Source: Monodelphis domestica (taxonomy: Eukaryota > Chordata > Mammalia > Didelphimorphia > Didelphidae). From it: a stretch of 64,000 nucleotides of DNA. A model generated the notes under the pieces. That model was given only the letters and a program-made list of their open reading frames with translations. It did no database searches and was not told where the DNA came from. The stretch is taken from NCBI RefSeq assembly GCF_027887165.1, contig NC_077234.1, positions 254,045,158-254,109,157 of the forward strand, written 5' to 3'. This document shows positions 48,148 to 59,640 of the stretch, one piece after another. The stretch's first letter is position 1; the number at the start of each line of letters is the position of its first letter. Position numbers and translations under genes: made by a program.

Positions 48148-49945
48148 GTATAGAAGGAAATAGTGAAAGAAGAAAGGGCAGGGCTAGGAGAGAAAATAAA
48201 AATGTTGGGGAATACACATGTGGTAATCATAACTCTGAATGTGAATGGGATGAATTCACCCATAAAATAAAAACAAATAGCAGAGTGAATTAGAAACCAA
48301 AATCGTACCATATGTTGTCTACAAGAAACATATATGAGGCAGCTAGACAAACACAGGGCAAAGGTAAAAGACTGGAACAAAATCTATTGGGAATCAACTG
48401 ATAAAAAAGAAGGCAGGAGTTGCAATCATGATATTTGACAAAGCCAAAGTAAAAACAGATCAAGTTAAAAGAGAAAGGAAAGGCAATTACATCCTGATAA
48501 AAGACAGTATAGACAATGAGGAAATATCAGTACTCAACATGTATGCAACAGATGGTATAGCATCCAAATTTCTAAAGGAGAAACTAATGGATTTCAAAGC
48601 AAAAATGGATAGTAAAACTATACTAATGGGAGACCTGAAACTTCCTCTATCAGATCTAGATAAATCAAACCAGAAAATAAATAAGAAATAGGTAAGAGAA
48701 GTGAATGAAATTTTAGAAAAATTAGAGTTAATAGATATGTGGAGAAAAATAAAAAGGGGCAAAAAAGAATACAACTTCTTTTCAGAAGCACATGGTACAT
48801 TCACAAAAATTGAACATGTACTAGGGAGTATAAACATGGCAAACAAGTGCAAAAGAGAAGAAATAATAAATGCAATGTCCTCAGATCATAACACAATAAA
48901 AATAATAATTAGAGTAAATGAAGAGGCAAATCAAAAATTAATTGGAAATTAAATGATATGATTCTCCAAAATCAGTTAAAGAACAAATCATAGAAACAAT
49001 AATTTCATTGAAGAAAATGACAATCAAGACACATACTTTCACAATTTATGGGAGGAAGCCAAAGCAGGAATAAGGGGGAAATTTATATCATTGAGTGCAT
49101 ATATTAACAAACTAGAGAGGACAGAGGTCAATGAATTTGGCATGCAAATTTAAAAACTTGAAAGTGAACAAATTAACAATTCTCAGGTGAAAACTAAATT
49201 AGAGATCCTAATAATTAAAAGTGAAATTAATAAAAATTAAAAGTAAAAGAACTATTGAATTAATAAACAAGACTAGAACCTGGTACCTTAAAAAAAAAAC
49301 CAAATAAAATAGACAAATTACTGGTCAATTTTTAAAAAAAGGAAAGCAGAAAACTAAATTAATAGTATCAAAGATGAAAAGGGAGACCTCACCTCTAATG
49401 AAGAGGAAATTAAGGCAAACATTAAAAACTATTATACCCAATTATATGGCAATAAATATGTCAATTTAGGTGATATGGATGAATATCTACAAAAATATAA
49501 ATTACCTAGATTAACAGAATAAGAAATAGAATATCTAAATAACCCCATATCAGAAAAATAAATTGAATAAGCCATTAAACAACTCTCTAAGAAAAAAATC
49601 CCCAGGACCAGATGGATTCACAAGTGAATTCTATCATATATTCAAAGAATAATTAATCTCAATATTATACAAATTATTTGACAGACTAAACATAGGAGTT
49701 CTACCAAATTCCTTTTCTGACACAAATATGGTACTGATTCCAAAACTAGCAGATCAAAAACAGAGAAAGAAAACTATAGACCAATCTCCTTAGTGAACAT
49801 AGATGCAAAAACTTAAATAGAATACTAGCAAAAAGACACCACCAAGTGATCACAAGGGTTATTCATGATTATCAGGTGGGATTTATAACAGGAATTCAAG
49901 GATGATTCAATTCAATTCAAGGAAAACAACCCACATAACTTTCAA

Positions 49946-51260
49946 AATTTTCCATTTATTTTATTCACTCCTCCCATTTCACTTTGATCAAGATTTATAG
50001 AGCATGGATTTGGAATGTATTTGCCATAGGATAGCAGAAGATAATGGAGTAGAAAGTCTAGGTAGATCTTGAGAATATATATGTAACCCTTACTCAATTC
50101 AGTTCTTTTGGGATATATCAGGAGCCTCTACTATATATTATTTTATCATCACACTAACATAATGGGCAAAATTTTCTCTTTTTTCTATATGCCAGAAAAT
50201 ATTTTAAGATTTATAATGGAAAAGTTAGAATGGTACTTATTTTAAAAAGGAAAAGAAATGTCAATTAGTATTTTTTTATTTTGGTTAATCTAAATTAAAA
50301 TTAAAATTAAATTACTAAAATTTTGATCTAGGTATACCTACAACTGAACTTCAGATACTATAGTGGATATTAATTTTTTTAAAGTCTTGATGTAAAGGCA
50401 TAATTTTTTTACTAGTCCTGTACCAAAAAATAATGACAAGACTAATGAATGACAGAATTTAGTAGTATTTAGGGGGAGTTTTCCTATTAAATCATTCCTC
50501 ACTCAGAGGAAAAAAAACTCAATTGACAACCACTAAAGATATTTCATGTTTTAGTTCATTTTTATTATTTATTAATATTATTATGTATATTTAAATAATT
50601 AGCAAGGTACTAATATCATTCCATGCCTATTGAATGAATAACTTGGTAAAGATTATATTTCAATATGTAGGAACAGTAACAATTCACTTGTTTACTCAAG
50701 AAAATGATAGTAATAAAAAAATGAGATATAGATTTTTGATGTACCCAATGTAAGAATTCATTTCTCTTGAATAAAAAACATTATAATTTGATACATATTT
50801 ATAACTAACCATGTGTATTATATTATTGTATTACATATTATATTATTATATATTTAAAATAAAAATAAATGGAAGCACAAAAAATTATGATAGCAATTCT
50901 AATGACTCAGGAGGGATCCCTTTCCTTTGAACAGAAATCTTTTTTGTAAACAAAATAGTGATCCTTATTGTATCAGTAGCTTCTTTGTGATTTACTGGTG
51001 GGGGGGGTCAGGAACTAAAGTTTGAAAGGACTAAGAGAGAAAGAGGGGATAGATGAAAAGAAGCACTACTTCCTTTCTTAGGTAGAGCTACACAAGGGAA
51101 GAGAAGAGATTTGATCAAGGTCCAGAGATGAGAGGTAAAGAGGAATTCCCCTTCAGTCTCTGGTTTCTGTCTTCTTCCTTTGATAGATATTATCCTGATC
51201 CCCTTAGCACATTAGATGAATAAGATATTCAGTCCCTTCTAAGTAACAAGGTCTGTTTAT
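49946..51260. other. Unassigned A+T-rich sequence
   Basis: No recognised repeat beyond simple A/T-rich tracts (around 50555-50600 and 50805-50870). No coding signal. Confidence 0.5.
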
Positions 51261-51770
51261 TCTTTGGATTATTTAGGAATGGTAAGGATTAGGGTAGAGG
51301 GAAAATTAGGAATTCCCCAATTACTATTTTATCCTAAACTCACCTCAGGGGTTATGGGCTCAGGTCTGGGGACCTGAGTCCCTGGTGAGATTGTGTAGTT
51401 AGGTTGTTGGATTTTCCTGATGTACAGTTGAATAAGAGGGCAAATACAAATCTTCTTGGGTGAATAGTCTCTTCTCTTCCTCACAGGGAAAAAGTCTCTA
51501 TCCACTCTTGAGGAATAGATGGCTAATCTGATTTTCTTAAGAAAAATGAGGGACCACAACAGGTTGAGCTCAGCAAGATGCTCCTCTCCAAGTACAAAAG
51601 AAAGAAGAACCCTCTCTCCAACGGCTAATCTGCTTTTCTTGGCTATAGGTTCTAGCCCCACCCCACGTTGACAGCAGAATTTCATCCTCTTTCTACATGA
51701 TGTTATTTCAACAAGTTCTTGAAATGCAGTCTGTAATCCTCTCATCCACAGTGATTAGACTCAATTTTTA
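51261..51770 (-). mobile_element. LTR-like sequence
   Basis: GC-richer than its surroundings, with a minus-strand AATAAA near 51256-51262 and no coding pattern. The minus-strand open frame at 51329-51745 (138 codons) shows no recognisable protein. Ends and target duplication not found, so this is tentative. Confidence 0.3.
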
Positions 51771-51954
51771 CTTTATATCATTGTATTATACTACTCTATA
51801 AAATGATGTTCATAATAATTATCACATAGTGTTTTTTGAAGGAATATCATTTTTAAATTTTAAAGTGTTATATAAATGTTATTATTTGTATTGATATTAT
51901 TATAAAATCAATGGCTTAGACCATAACTGGTTTCTCTATTCTATTAATCTATTC

Positions 51955-51970
51955 AATATTACTAAGTTTA
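51955..51970. repeat. Left target-site duplication of L1
   Basis: aatattactaagttta, perfectly repeated at 53512-53527. Confidence 0.95.
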
Positions 51971-53511
51971 CTTTTTTAATTGTTTCAAAAAGTTGCTTAT
52001 GTTTTAAATTGTATTTAATTAGATGATTTAGAATAATTTTCCATGGTTACAAGACTCATTTTCCTTCCCTCCTCTCCCCCCCACCCCCTTCCATATATGA
52101 TGCACAATTCTACTGGGTTTAACATGATCAAGACCATTTCCTTATTATTTGTATTTGCACTAGGGTATTCTTTTAGAGTCCACTTTCCCAGTCATAGCCC
52201 CACGGACCCATATAATCAAGTGGTTGTTTTTCTTCTGTGTTTCTTTTCCCACAGTTCTTCCTCTGGATAAGGATAGTATTCTTTCTCATATGTCCCTCCA
52301 AATAGTTCTGGATCATTGCATTGCTACTAGTAGAGAAGTCCATTATATTTGAATTTACCACAGTGCATCAGTCTCTGTGTACCATGTTCTCCTGTTTCTG
52401 CTCCTTTTACTCTGCATCAATTCCTGGAGGTCATTCCAGTTCACATGAAATTCCTGAAGTTTATTATTCCTTTGAGCACAATACTATTCCATCACCAATA
52501 GATACCACAATTAGCTCAGTCATTCCCCAATCAAAGGGAACCCCCTCATTTTCCAATTTTTTGCCACCACAAACTGCAAGGCTATGAATATTCTTGTACA
52601 AGTATTTTTCCTTATTATCTCTTTGGAGTACAAGCCCAGCAGTGCTATGGCTAGATCAAAGGGCAGAAAGTCTTTTAGTGCCCTTTGGGCATAGTTCCAA
52701 ATTGCCTTCCAGAATGGTTGGATTCAATACCAATTTCACCAGCAATGTATTAATGTCCCAATTTTGCCATATCCCCTCCAACATTCATTAATTTCCTTTG
52801 GTGTTGTGTTGGCCAATCTGCTAGGTGTGAGGTGATACCTCAGAGTTCTTTTGATTATAAGAGATTTGGAACACTTCTTCATGTTCTTATTAATAGTTTT
52901 GATTTCTTCATCTGAATATTGCCTATTCATGTCCCTTGTCCATTTATCAAATGGGGAATGGCTTGATTTTTTGCTTAATTGATTTCGTTCCTTAGACTTT
53001 TGTCAGAGGTTTTAGTTATAAAGATTGTTTCCCAATTTGTTGCTTCCCTTCTAATTTTGACTGCATTGGTTTTGTTTGTACAAAAACTTTTAAATTTAAT
53101 GTAATCAAAATTATCTATTTTGCATTTTGTAATTTTTTCCAACTCTTGCTTGGTTTTAAAAATCTTTCCTTTCCCAAAGATCTGACAAGTATATTATTCT
53201 GTGTTCACCTAATTTACTTATTGTTTCCTTCTTTATGTTCAAGTCATTCACCCATTCTGAGTTTATCTTGGTATAGTGTGTGAGATGTTGATCTAAATAA
53301 TCTCTCCCATACTGTTTTCCAATTTTCCCAGCAGTTTTTGTCAAATAGTGGATTTTTGTCCCAAAAGCTGGGATCTTTGGGTTTTCATATACTGTCTTAG
53401 TGAGGTCATTTACTCCAAGTCTATTCCACTGATCCTCCCTTCTGTCTCTTAGCCAGTACCATATGGTTTTGATGATCACTGCTTTATAGTACAATTTAAC
53501 ATCTGATACTG
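51971..53511 (-). mobile_element. 5'-truncated L1 LINE with intact target duplications
   Basis: 1,541 bp, minus strand. The A-rich tail appears as the T-rich 51971-51985, then 3'UTR with C-rich tract (52060-52090). The ORF2 C-terminal region is at 52320-52930 (the minus-strand segment at 52736-52930 reads NKNMKKCSKSLIIKRTLRYHL) and the upstream part at 53156-53494 ([40 protein letters not shown]). It ends abruptly at 53511. The perfect 16-bp duplication marks a single clean retrotransposition, younger than the undated L1 mosaics around it. Confidence 0.95.
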
Positions 53512-53527
53512 AATATTACTAAGTTTA
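53512..53527. repeat. Right target-site duplication of L1
   Basis: aatattactaagttta, partner of 51955-51970. Confidence 0.95.
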
Positions 53528-53744
53528 AATAGCTAAGGGAAATTAAAGTAGTTCCTTGATGAACTCCTATTATTCTTAAGTTTCTCACAATGAGAAGCAC
53601 CTAGAATTTCAACAACTGTGATTTCATCATAAGTTATGGCACTTAAGTGTGAATTTTGTTACAATAAATGCAAATTGTTTTATTTTAATGTGAGCTTATT
53701 TCTGTTGCAAAGCAGGTGAGTGGTATGAGAAATGTAAAGTGAAT

Positions 53745-53980
53745 AGTTATATGGTACAATGGATTAAATGACAGGGGCCCAGAAGATCTTAATTCAAATA
53801 ATGCTTTAGTCATTAATTCACTTAACCATTTTGACTCAGTTTCCTCTACAGTAAATGGAGATAATAACAATTGCTACATCAAAAGTTGTTGTGAAGATCA
53901 AAGGAGAAATTGTTAAATTGCTTCACACAGTTCCTGGCTCATATGAGGTGGTATATAAATGTTTATTATAAATATAATCA
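53745..53980 (+). mobile_element. MIR-like CORE-SINE, plus strand
   Basis: Order of blocks as in MIR: gtacaatggattaaatgaca, cagaagatcttaattcaaat, cacttaaccattttgactca, gtttcctct, taaatggagataataacaat, gttgttgtgaagatcaaagg, cacagttcctggctcatatg, then ataaatgtttattat. Strongly diverged, so ancient. Confidence 0.85.
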
Positions 53981-53989
53981 TTATTTTAC

Positions 53990-55430
53990 CTTTATTGCTT
54001 TTCTCATGATCTAAGAAAGGCTCACTCTATCTTCATTTGATCTTAGTTTCTATTCACTGAACTGTGAATGTTAACTGAACTATTGCTAGAATTGTATAGA
54101 AATCTTTGTGGGACCCTTGTTCACCTACTATTTAAGGTAGTCATGAGCCTGGTGGCCAGAATATCTTTTCTTTTCCCAATTCTGCCCCATATTTTGCTCT
54201 TTTTTGAAATTAAGATGACTCAATGACTTGAGTTCTCCAGAAATCAAGTAAAGATGACTAGAATAATTACAATTTAGAAATTTTCTTTTAAAATGACCTT
54301 GTCAAGTCAAAATCAATAACTGTGGGAGAAATTGATCTTATGTCCACTTGTAATCTCATTAATAACCCCATACCTCAATTAATTATGACTGATATATATT
54401 TCAGGTAAATAGCCATTCATTTCAAAATCCTAAAATGACAATACCACTATTATTTGCATTAGCTATTTCTTAAAGAACAGATACAAAGCAAATACCATAT
54501 TAAGAAAGTGATCACAGAAAGCACAATTATGCCTTTATAAATAATTCTGTTTTTTCAATTCTAAAAAGTTTTAGATTTTGTTCAAACACTTTAAAAATAA
54601 TCCATTTCTTATTTTATATGCAATATATGCATCGTTGCTTTTTAGGTGTTGTATAAGAATAAAGAATTCTATCTTTAATCCATGTGGCTTTCGAAAGTAA
54701 ATCTCATTTTCCAAATTAAGAAAGGGATGGTTTAGCATCGCTTGTCTATATGCACACCGAAATACTTTATCTCTGTTTTTATGATGTTGTTTGTAAGCTC
54801 TGGAGATACTAATGCTAATTTCGTCTTTGTTACATTTCTGGATAATCTGTTCTGAGGCTTTGTGCATTTGTGCTTTGTGCTGACATACAATGTTTAGATT
54901 TTTTTCACAGTAAAGCCTGTTGTTTAGTCTTGCTATCACTAAAGCTTGTTATCATTTATCCTGCTGTGAGGTCCAATCCCAGTCCATCATGCTCTCTAAT
55001 GTCCCATGTCTTTACTTTCTTGTAGTTATTATAACGTTCTATTTTTGTTTAGTAGCATAAGGTGTTTTCTTCTCTTAACAAGATGGTCACCTGGCAAACA
55101 GCACTTAGATCTATGTGCTCGTGTTTGTAATGGTATAAATCAATGCTGTTGCCATTAATCAAGAAGTAAACGTATCTTTTCATAATATCACATAAAACAC
55201 ATGAAAAACGGTTATTCAGAAAAGTGATTAAAATAATCCACTTAGTGAAATAAAGCAGGTTTCGGTGGTCTGCATTATATGACCTGGGAACTAGAAAGAG
55301 GAGTTAAAATTGTTTGAACTGAGCATTTTTTTTACAAATCTCTCCAACTAGATGAGGAGGAAAAAGAATTAACTAACGTGTAAGATTGTTAAACTAAGCA
55401 TTGTTGACTAAAATAATTAATAAAGGTACA
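53990..55430. other. Repeat-poor island
   Basis: No LINE, SINE, LTR or DNA transposon recognised over about 1.4 kb, and CpG dinucleotides are commoner than in the flanks (for instance around 54634, 54690, 54740, 54760, 54820 and 55038). It holds the unrecognised minus-strand open frame at 54571-54939. The region could be old single-copy DNA or hold a conserved non-coding element. Confidence 0.45.
54571..54939 (-). other. Unrecognised open reading frame, 122 codons
   Basis: The frame runs from a GTG (no near ATG start; the first ATG is about 24 codons in, MHKASEQ) to a TAA, basic and rich in Asn, Lys and Ile (for example RAYKQHHKNRDKVFRCAYRQ). It has no signal peptide or membrane segment, and I do not recognise a domain. 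It lies in the repeat-poor island and its codons contain several CpGs (cgg, cga, gcg), unlike the surrounding A+T-rich chance frames. It may be chance, a retrocopy fragment or a fossil of foreign origin. No RNA signals were found around it. Confidence 0.25.
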
Positions 55431-55510
55431 TTGACTAGAGAAATCACATAATTTTTTGAGGTCTTAGTTTCCTTTTCTATAAAATGAGGGGAATGAACTA
55501 GGAAGTACAG
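55431..55510 (+). mobile_element. CORE-SINE 3' fragment
   Basis: The run 'gaggtcttagtttccttttctataaaatgagggg..gaact' in pieces matches the 3' half of marsupial CORE-SINEs (cagtttcctcatctgtaaaatg type). Confidence 0.6.
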
Positions 55511-55524
55511 AATATAGAAGGAAG

Positions 55525-55785
55525 GAAAAAAAAAATCAAGCATTTGGTTAGTACCTGCTATGTTCCAGGAACTTGGCTAAATGCTCTGCAAATCCTATCA
55601 GTTTCTCACAACTACCTGATAAGGAAAGTACTTTTACATTCCCTACTTTAGAGTTTAGGAAACTGGGGCATATTTTAAATCATCTGCCCAAGGTCAGAAT
55701 ATCTGAGTTTGGATTTGAGCTCCAACATTCCCAACTCTTATGTGCAACTCTCTATCTCTATCATCAATCTTCCCCCAAAGAGTGC
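55525..55785 (-). mobile_element. MIR-like CORE-SINE, minus strand
   Basis: Reverse MIR order on plus: aagcatttggttagtacctg, tatgttccaggaacttggct, aatgctctgcaaatcc, ctcacaactacctgataagg, tttaggaaactggggcat, ctgcccaaggtcagaat, gatttgagctccaac. Confidence 0.85.
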
Positions 55786-55990
55786 TAGAGCTGGAGTCAG
55801 GAAGCTTTGAGTTCACATACGGCTTCACATGCTTTACTAGCTGTATAAGCTATATCAAGGCACTTAACATTTGTTTCCCTGTTTCCTTGTCTGTAAAATT
55901 GAATGAATAATAGCTCCTTCCCCAGCAAGGGAATTGTCATTGGGAGCATAAAGAGTTAATATTTGTAAAGCACTTTGTAAAACCAAAACT
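55786..55990 (+). mobile_element. MAR/MIR-type CORE-SINE, plus strand
   Basis: gctagagctggagtcaggaa, gagttcacatacggcttcac, tactagctgtataagctata, aaggcacttaacatttgttt, gtctgtaaaattgaatgaat, then agttaatatttgtaaagcac. It lies back to back with the previous element. Confidence 0.8.
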
Positions 55991-56029
55991 GCTACTCTAA
56001 AGTCATTTTTAAAAGGATTTGTTTATTTT

Positions 56030-57335
56030 TTCAGTTATATGTAGATATATTTTTAATAATTGTTTTCTGACAGTTTAGGATTCAGATTCCTCTCCTTCAT
56101 CACCCCCCAATTCCCTGAGGCAGGAAATAGTCTGAAAAAGGTTTTACCAGTGTTTCCATTCAATAAATATTTACATATTCCAAATGTTGTGATAGAAGAC
56201 ATCTATCACACACACAATAAAAATCTGATGAAGGAAATATAGTAGAAGTTGATACGCTTTGATCTGCATTCAAATTCCAACAATCCCTTCATTGGCTAGG
56301 ATAGCATTTTCATCACCAATTTCTTGTGATTATCTTGGACACTTTTTCTGATAATTGTTTAATTCTTCACAGTTGACTACATTATAATATTTCTGTTTCT
56401 GTATACATTGTTCTTCTGGTTCTGCTCACTTCACTTTATACCAGTTCATGTCTTTCTGTTTTCTTCTGGACTCATTCTGTTAATTATTTCTTATGACACA
56501 ATAGTATTTCATTACAACCATATACCACAGCTTATTAAGTAATTCCTCAAGTAATGAACACTCTTTCTGTAACCAATTCTTTGCCACCACAGAAAGAAAT
56601 GCTAAAAATATTTTAGTACAGAAAGGTCTTTTCCCCTTATCTCTGATTTCTTTGAGATACAGTCCAAATAGTAGCATCACTTGGCCAAAGGGTGTGCATA
56701 TGTTTATGGCTCCATGGGCCTGTTTTCATATGGCTCTTCAGAATGGTTGCATCAGTTCACAGTTCCACCAACAATATATTTTGGCACATCCACTACACTT
56801 ATCTTTTTTCCATTTTTGTCAAACTGATAAGTGTGGGGTGGTGTCTTAGAGTTGTTTTAATGTGCATTTCTCTAATCAATAGTAATTTGGAGCATTTTTA
56901 CATATAACTATAGTTTTAATTTGTCCTCTGATAATTTCCTGTTCATATTTTTTGTCCATTTTTTGAAAGGGGAATTCTTGGTATTCTTATAAATTTAATT
57001 CAGTTCCCCATAAACTTGAGAAATGAGACTTTTGTCAGAGACAATTTCTATATTTTTTCCAAATTTGTTGTTTCCCTTCTAATATCATTTGCATTGGTTT
57101 TGTTTGTTCAATTAAAAACAATTAATGAAATCAAAATGATCTATTTTCATTTTTCATAATGTTCTGTGTCTTGTCAGGTCAAAAATTCTTCACTTATCTA
57201 TAAGTCTGACAGGTAAACTTTCCCATGTTCCCCCAATTTGTTTATGGTGTCACCCTTTATTTAAAGATCAAATATCTGTTTTGACTTTATCCTGTTGTAT
57301 ATGTGTCTGCATGAAATCTATCCTAACTAAACAAT
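56030..57335 (-). mobile_element. Older L1 LINE 3' fragment, minus strand
   Basis: The minus strand carries 3'UTR then the ORF2 C-terminal domain at 56480-56680 (LFGLYLKEIRDKGKRPFCTK, SVVAKNWLQKECSLLEELLN) and the RYHL/ITLRH-type zone near 56750-56890. Sequence is more diverged from the other L1s than they are from each other, so it is an older subfamily. It stops near 57335, a few tens of bases before the RTE-like LINE. Confidence 0.85.
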
Positions 57336-57857
57336 TTTAATCTGTTTATATTGTTTTATGGGGTGTATGGGGTGCTCAGAGAGGGGTAGTATCTCTGGTA
57401 TGGTGGGCTTGTCGTGCCCTTCTAGGGCAGCTCTCCAGCCACTGACCCTCACCTGACACCCAGCTCTCACTTGTGGCTCCCAGCAGCTGCTAGCATGTGG
57501 CAGCGGCCACACCCTGGGCAATGGCTTCAACAGGCTGGCTAAACCTTGTGAGGGTAGCCATCGGGTCGACATTGGCCCCTGGTGAACTAGGGCTTTGCTC
57601 ACCCAGCATGTGAAGACTGCTTCGGTGGAACAGGTGGAAGAAACCAACAAGGTTCAAAGGCTGAGATGGCGATGCAGCAAGGCACTGTGGAGTGCTTAGG
57701 GCGTGATGGAGCACAAAAGACAACATGGCCATCCAATGCAGCTGAGGAAGTCTCCAGGTATAACGACTTTTCTTGCCAATGGACCCAGGCTTCCAACGCT
57801 GAGAGAGTGGGACTGTCTCTGTGCATCGACTTTTCCACTTAAATCTTCATGCACAGG

Positions 57858-57868
57858 TGTCTTTGTGC
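57858..57868 (+). other. 5' partner of complementary 11-mer in RTE element
   Basis: tgtctttgtgc, perfect reverse complement of gcacaaagaca at 61402-61412 near the 3' end. In the short derivative the two lie 8 bases apart (47424-47434 and 47443-47453). Confidence 0.9.
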
Positions 57869-58198
57869 ACATTCATCTATCCTAACCCCTTCCAATCTCT
57901 TCAAGACCTGTGGCGATGGGGGAGTGGTGATGCAACAGGTGGAGGTGACCACTGGAAGTTGTAGCCACGATCCTGCACGTAGGCGGCCCATGGACCAGTG
58001 GTTGCTCGGCCCTGTAGGGCATCAGGGACGTTTGGCAGCATCCTGGGTGACTGAGCAGCCCTCTCTAGGACAGCACTGCTAACCCTAATCAAGGGAGGGG
58101 ACTAGAAAAGGTGTCCCAAACATTGCCTGCCCTACAAACACCCGGTCAGCACACCGCGGCTGGGGGGGTCATCCCTTTAAGTGGTTGAAATCAAAGAA

Positions 58199-59640
58199 AA
58201 AATACAAAGAAACTCCTACTAGGAGCATGGAACATCAGGACATTACTTGACAGAGAGAATACCCCAAGACCTGGGAGAAGAACAGCTCTAATTGGCAAAG
58301 AACTGGGGCGATATAGCACTGACATCACAGCATTAAGTGAAACAAGCTTACCAGAAGAGGGATCACTCAGCGAACCCACCACTGGATACACCTTCTTCTG
58401 GAAAGGTAGAGCCTCAAATGAAGACAGAATCCACGGTGTTGGCCTGGCTATCAAGACCAGTTTGCTGAAACAGCTGCCAGACTTGCCTGTGGGCATCAGT
58501 GAGAGGTTCATGAAGATCCATTTGCCTTTCAGCAAAGACTGATATGCCACAATCATCAGCGCATATGCCCCAACACTGACCAGCACAGAGGAGACCATCG
58601 AGCAGTTCTACTCTGACCTGAGTGCCGTCCTGCACTCAGTGCCCACAAATGACAAGCTGATACTACTGGGAGACTTCAACGCTCGCGTTGGCCAGGACCA
58701 TGAAAGATGGAAAGGAGTGCTTGGCAAACACGGCATGGGCAAAATGAACAACAATGGCCTACTGCTACTCAGCAAATGCTCAGAGTTCGAACTCGCCCTC
58801 ACGAACACTGTGTTCAGAATGGCGAACAAATATAAAACAACGTGAATGCACCCGCGATCAAAACAGTGGCATCTCATTGACTACATCATTGTAAGCCAGT
58901 GAGACATCCAGGATGTACAGATCACCAGAGCCATGAGAGGAGCTGAATGCTGGACAGACCACCGATTGGTTAGAGCGACTCTTCAAATGCTCATTGTGCC
59001 TCACCATTCAAAACGCACCCAGACAGTTCGCACATTTTACAACGTAAGTTGCTTTGAGATCCATCTTATTTGCAAACATTCCAGTCCTGCCTGGATGACA
59101 AGCTGTCTGCCAAGGGACCACTCACTGGAATGAATCTCAACCAAGAAATGGAACCAGTTCAGAGACGCAGTGAAGGAAACATCAAAAGCAGTCCTAGGCC
59201 CAAAACAATGTAATCACCAGGACTGGTTCGACGAGAACAACACTGTTATTGAAGAACTATTGAGCAAAAAGAACAAAGCCTTTATGGAGTGGCAGAATAA
59301 CCCAAACTCTGCTCCTAAAAAGGACAGATTCAAGTCTCTCCAAGCCATGGCACAGCGTGAGATCAGGAAGATGCAAGACCAATGGTGGGAAAAAAAGGCA
59401 GAAGAAATCCAGCGCTTTGCTGATACAAAAAACTACAAATAATTTTTCAGTGCCCTCAAGACTGTCTATGGGCCATTGAAACCCACCACAACTCCCTTGC
59501 TATCCTCTGATGGTGACACTCTCACAAAAGATAAAAAAGGCATCACCAACAGGTGGAAAGAACACTTCAGTCAGCTTCTCAACTGACCCTCTTCAGTCGA
59601 CCAAAGCGCCTTTGACCAGATCCCCAAAAACCACACCATT
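58199..59640 (+). pseudogene. RTE-like LINE ORF, endonuclease and linker part, broken
   Basis: Frame starting near 58199 gives LLLGAWNIRTLLDRENTPRP, then DITALSETSLPEEGS, ATIISAYAPTLTS, LILLGDFNARVG (catalytic Asp/Asn), WHLIDYIIVS and AECWTDHRLVRATL (the catalytic His). Stops: TGA at 58540, TGA at 58843 (in the place of a Trp seen in the family's WMHPRSK) and TGA at 58900 (family Arg, a CGA to TGA type change). Frameshifts lie near 59070 and 59150. The linker 59170-59442 reads WFDENNTVIEELLSKKNKAF and WWEKKAEEIQRFADT and ends at TAA 59440; a further TGA is at 59584 (again at a family Arg). No start Met is evident at 58199. Confidence 0.85.

Larger units (their letters stand above)
46240..49945 (+). 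mobile_element. L1 LINE, plus strand, ORF1 to RT, with two nested insertions
   Basis: ORF1 is at about 46260-46720: the frame through 46370-46510 gives EIIHRSSPVL..RNVIVKFRNFQTNEKIL-type residues, and KIEDFQVFLKKRPDLNRK-like sequence follows around 46625. The ORF1-ORF2 spacer is interrupted by the RTE-derived element (46923-47484) and the SPIN-like transposon (47955-48147). The endonuclease begins near 48225 and runs through 48428-48950 (STLNMYATDG, GDLKLPLSDLDKSNQ, KIEHVLGSINMANK). The linker follows to 49450 and the RT start to about 49945, where homology stops. It therefore lacks its 3' half. Confidence 0.88.
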
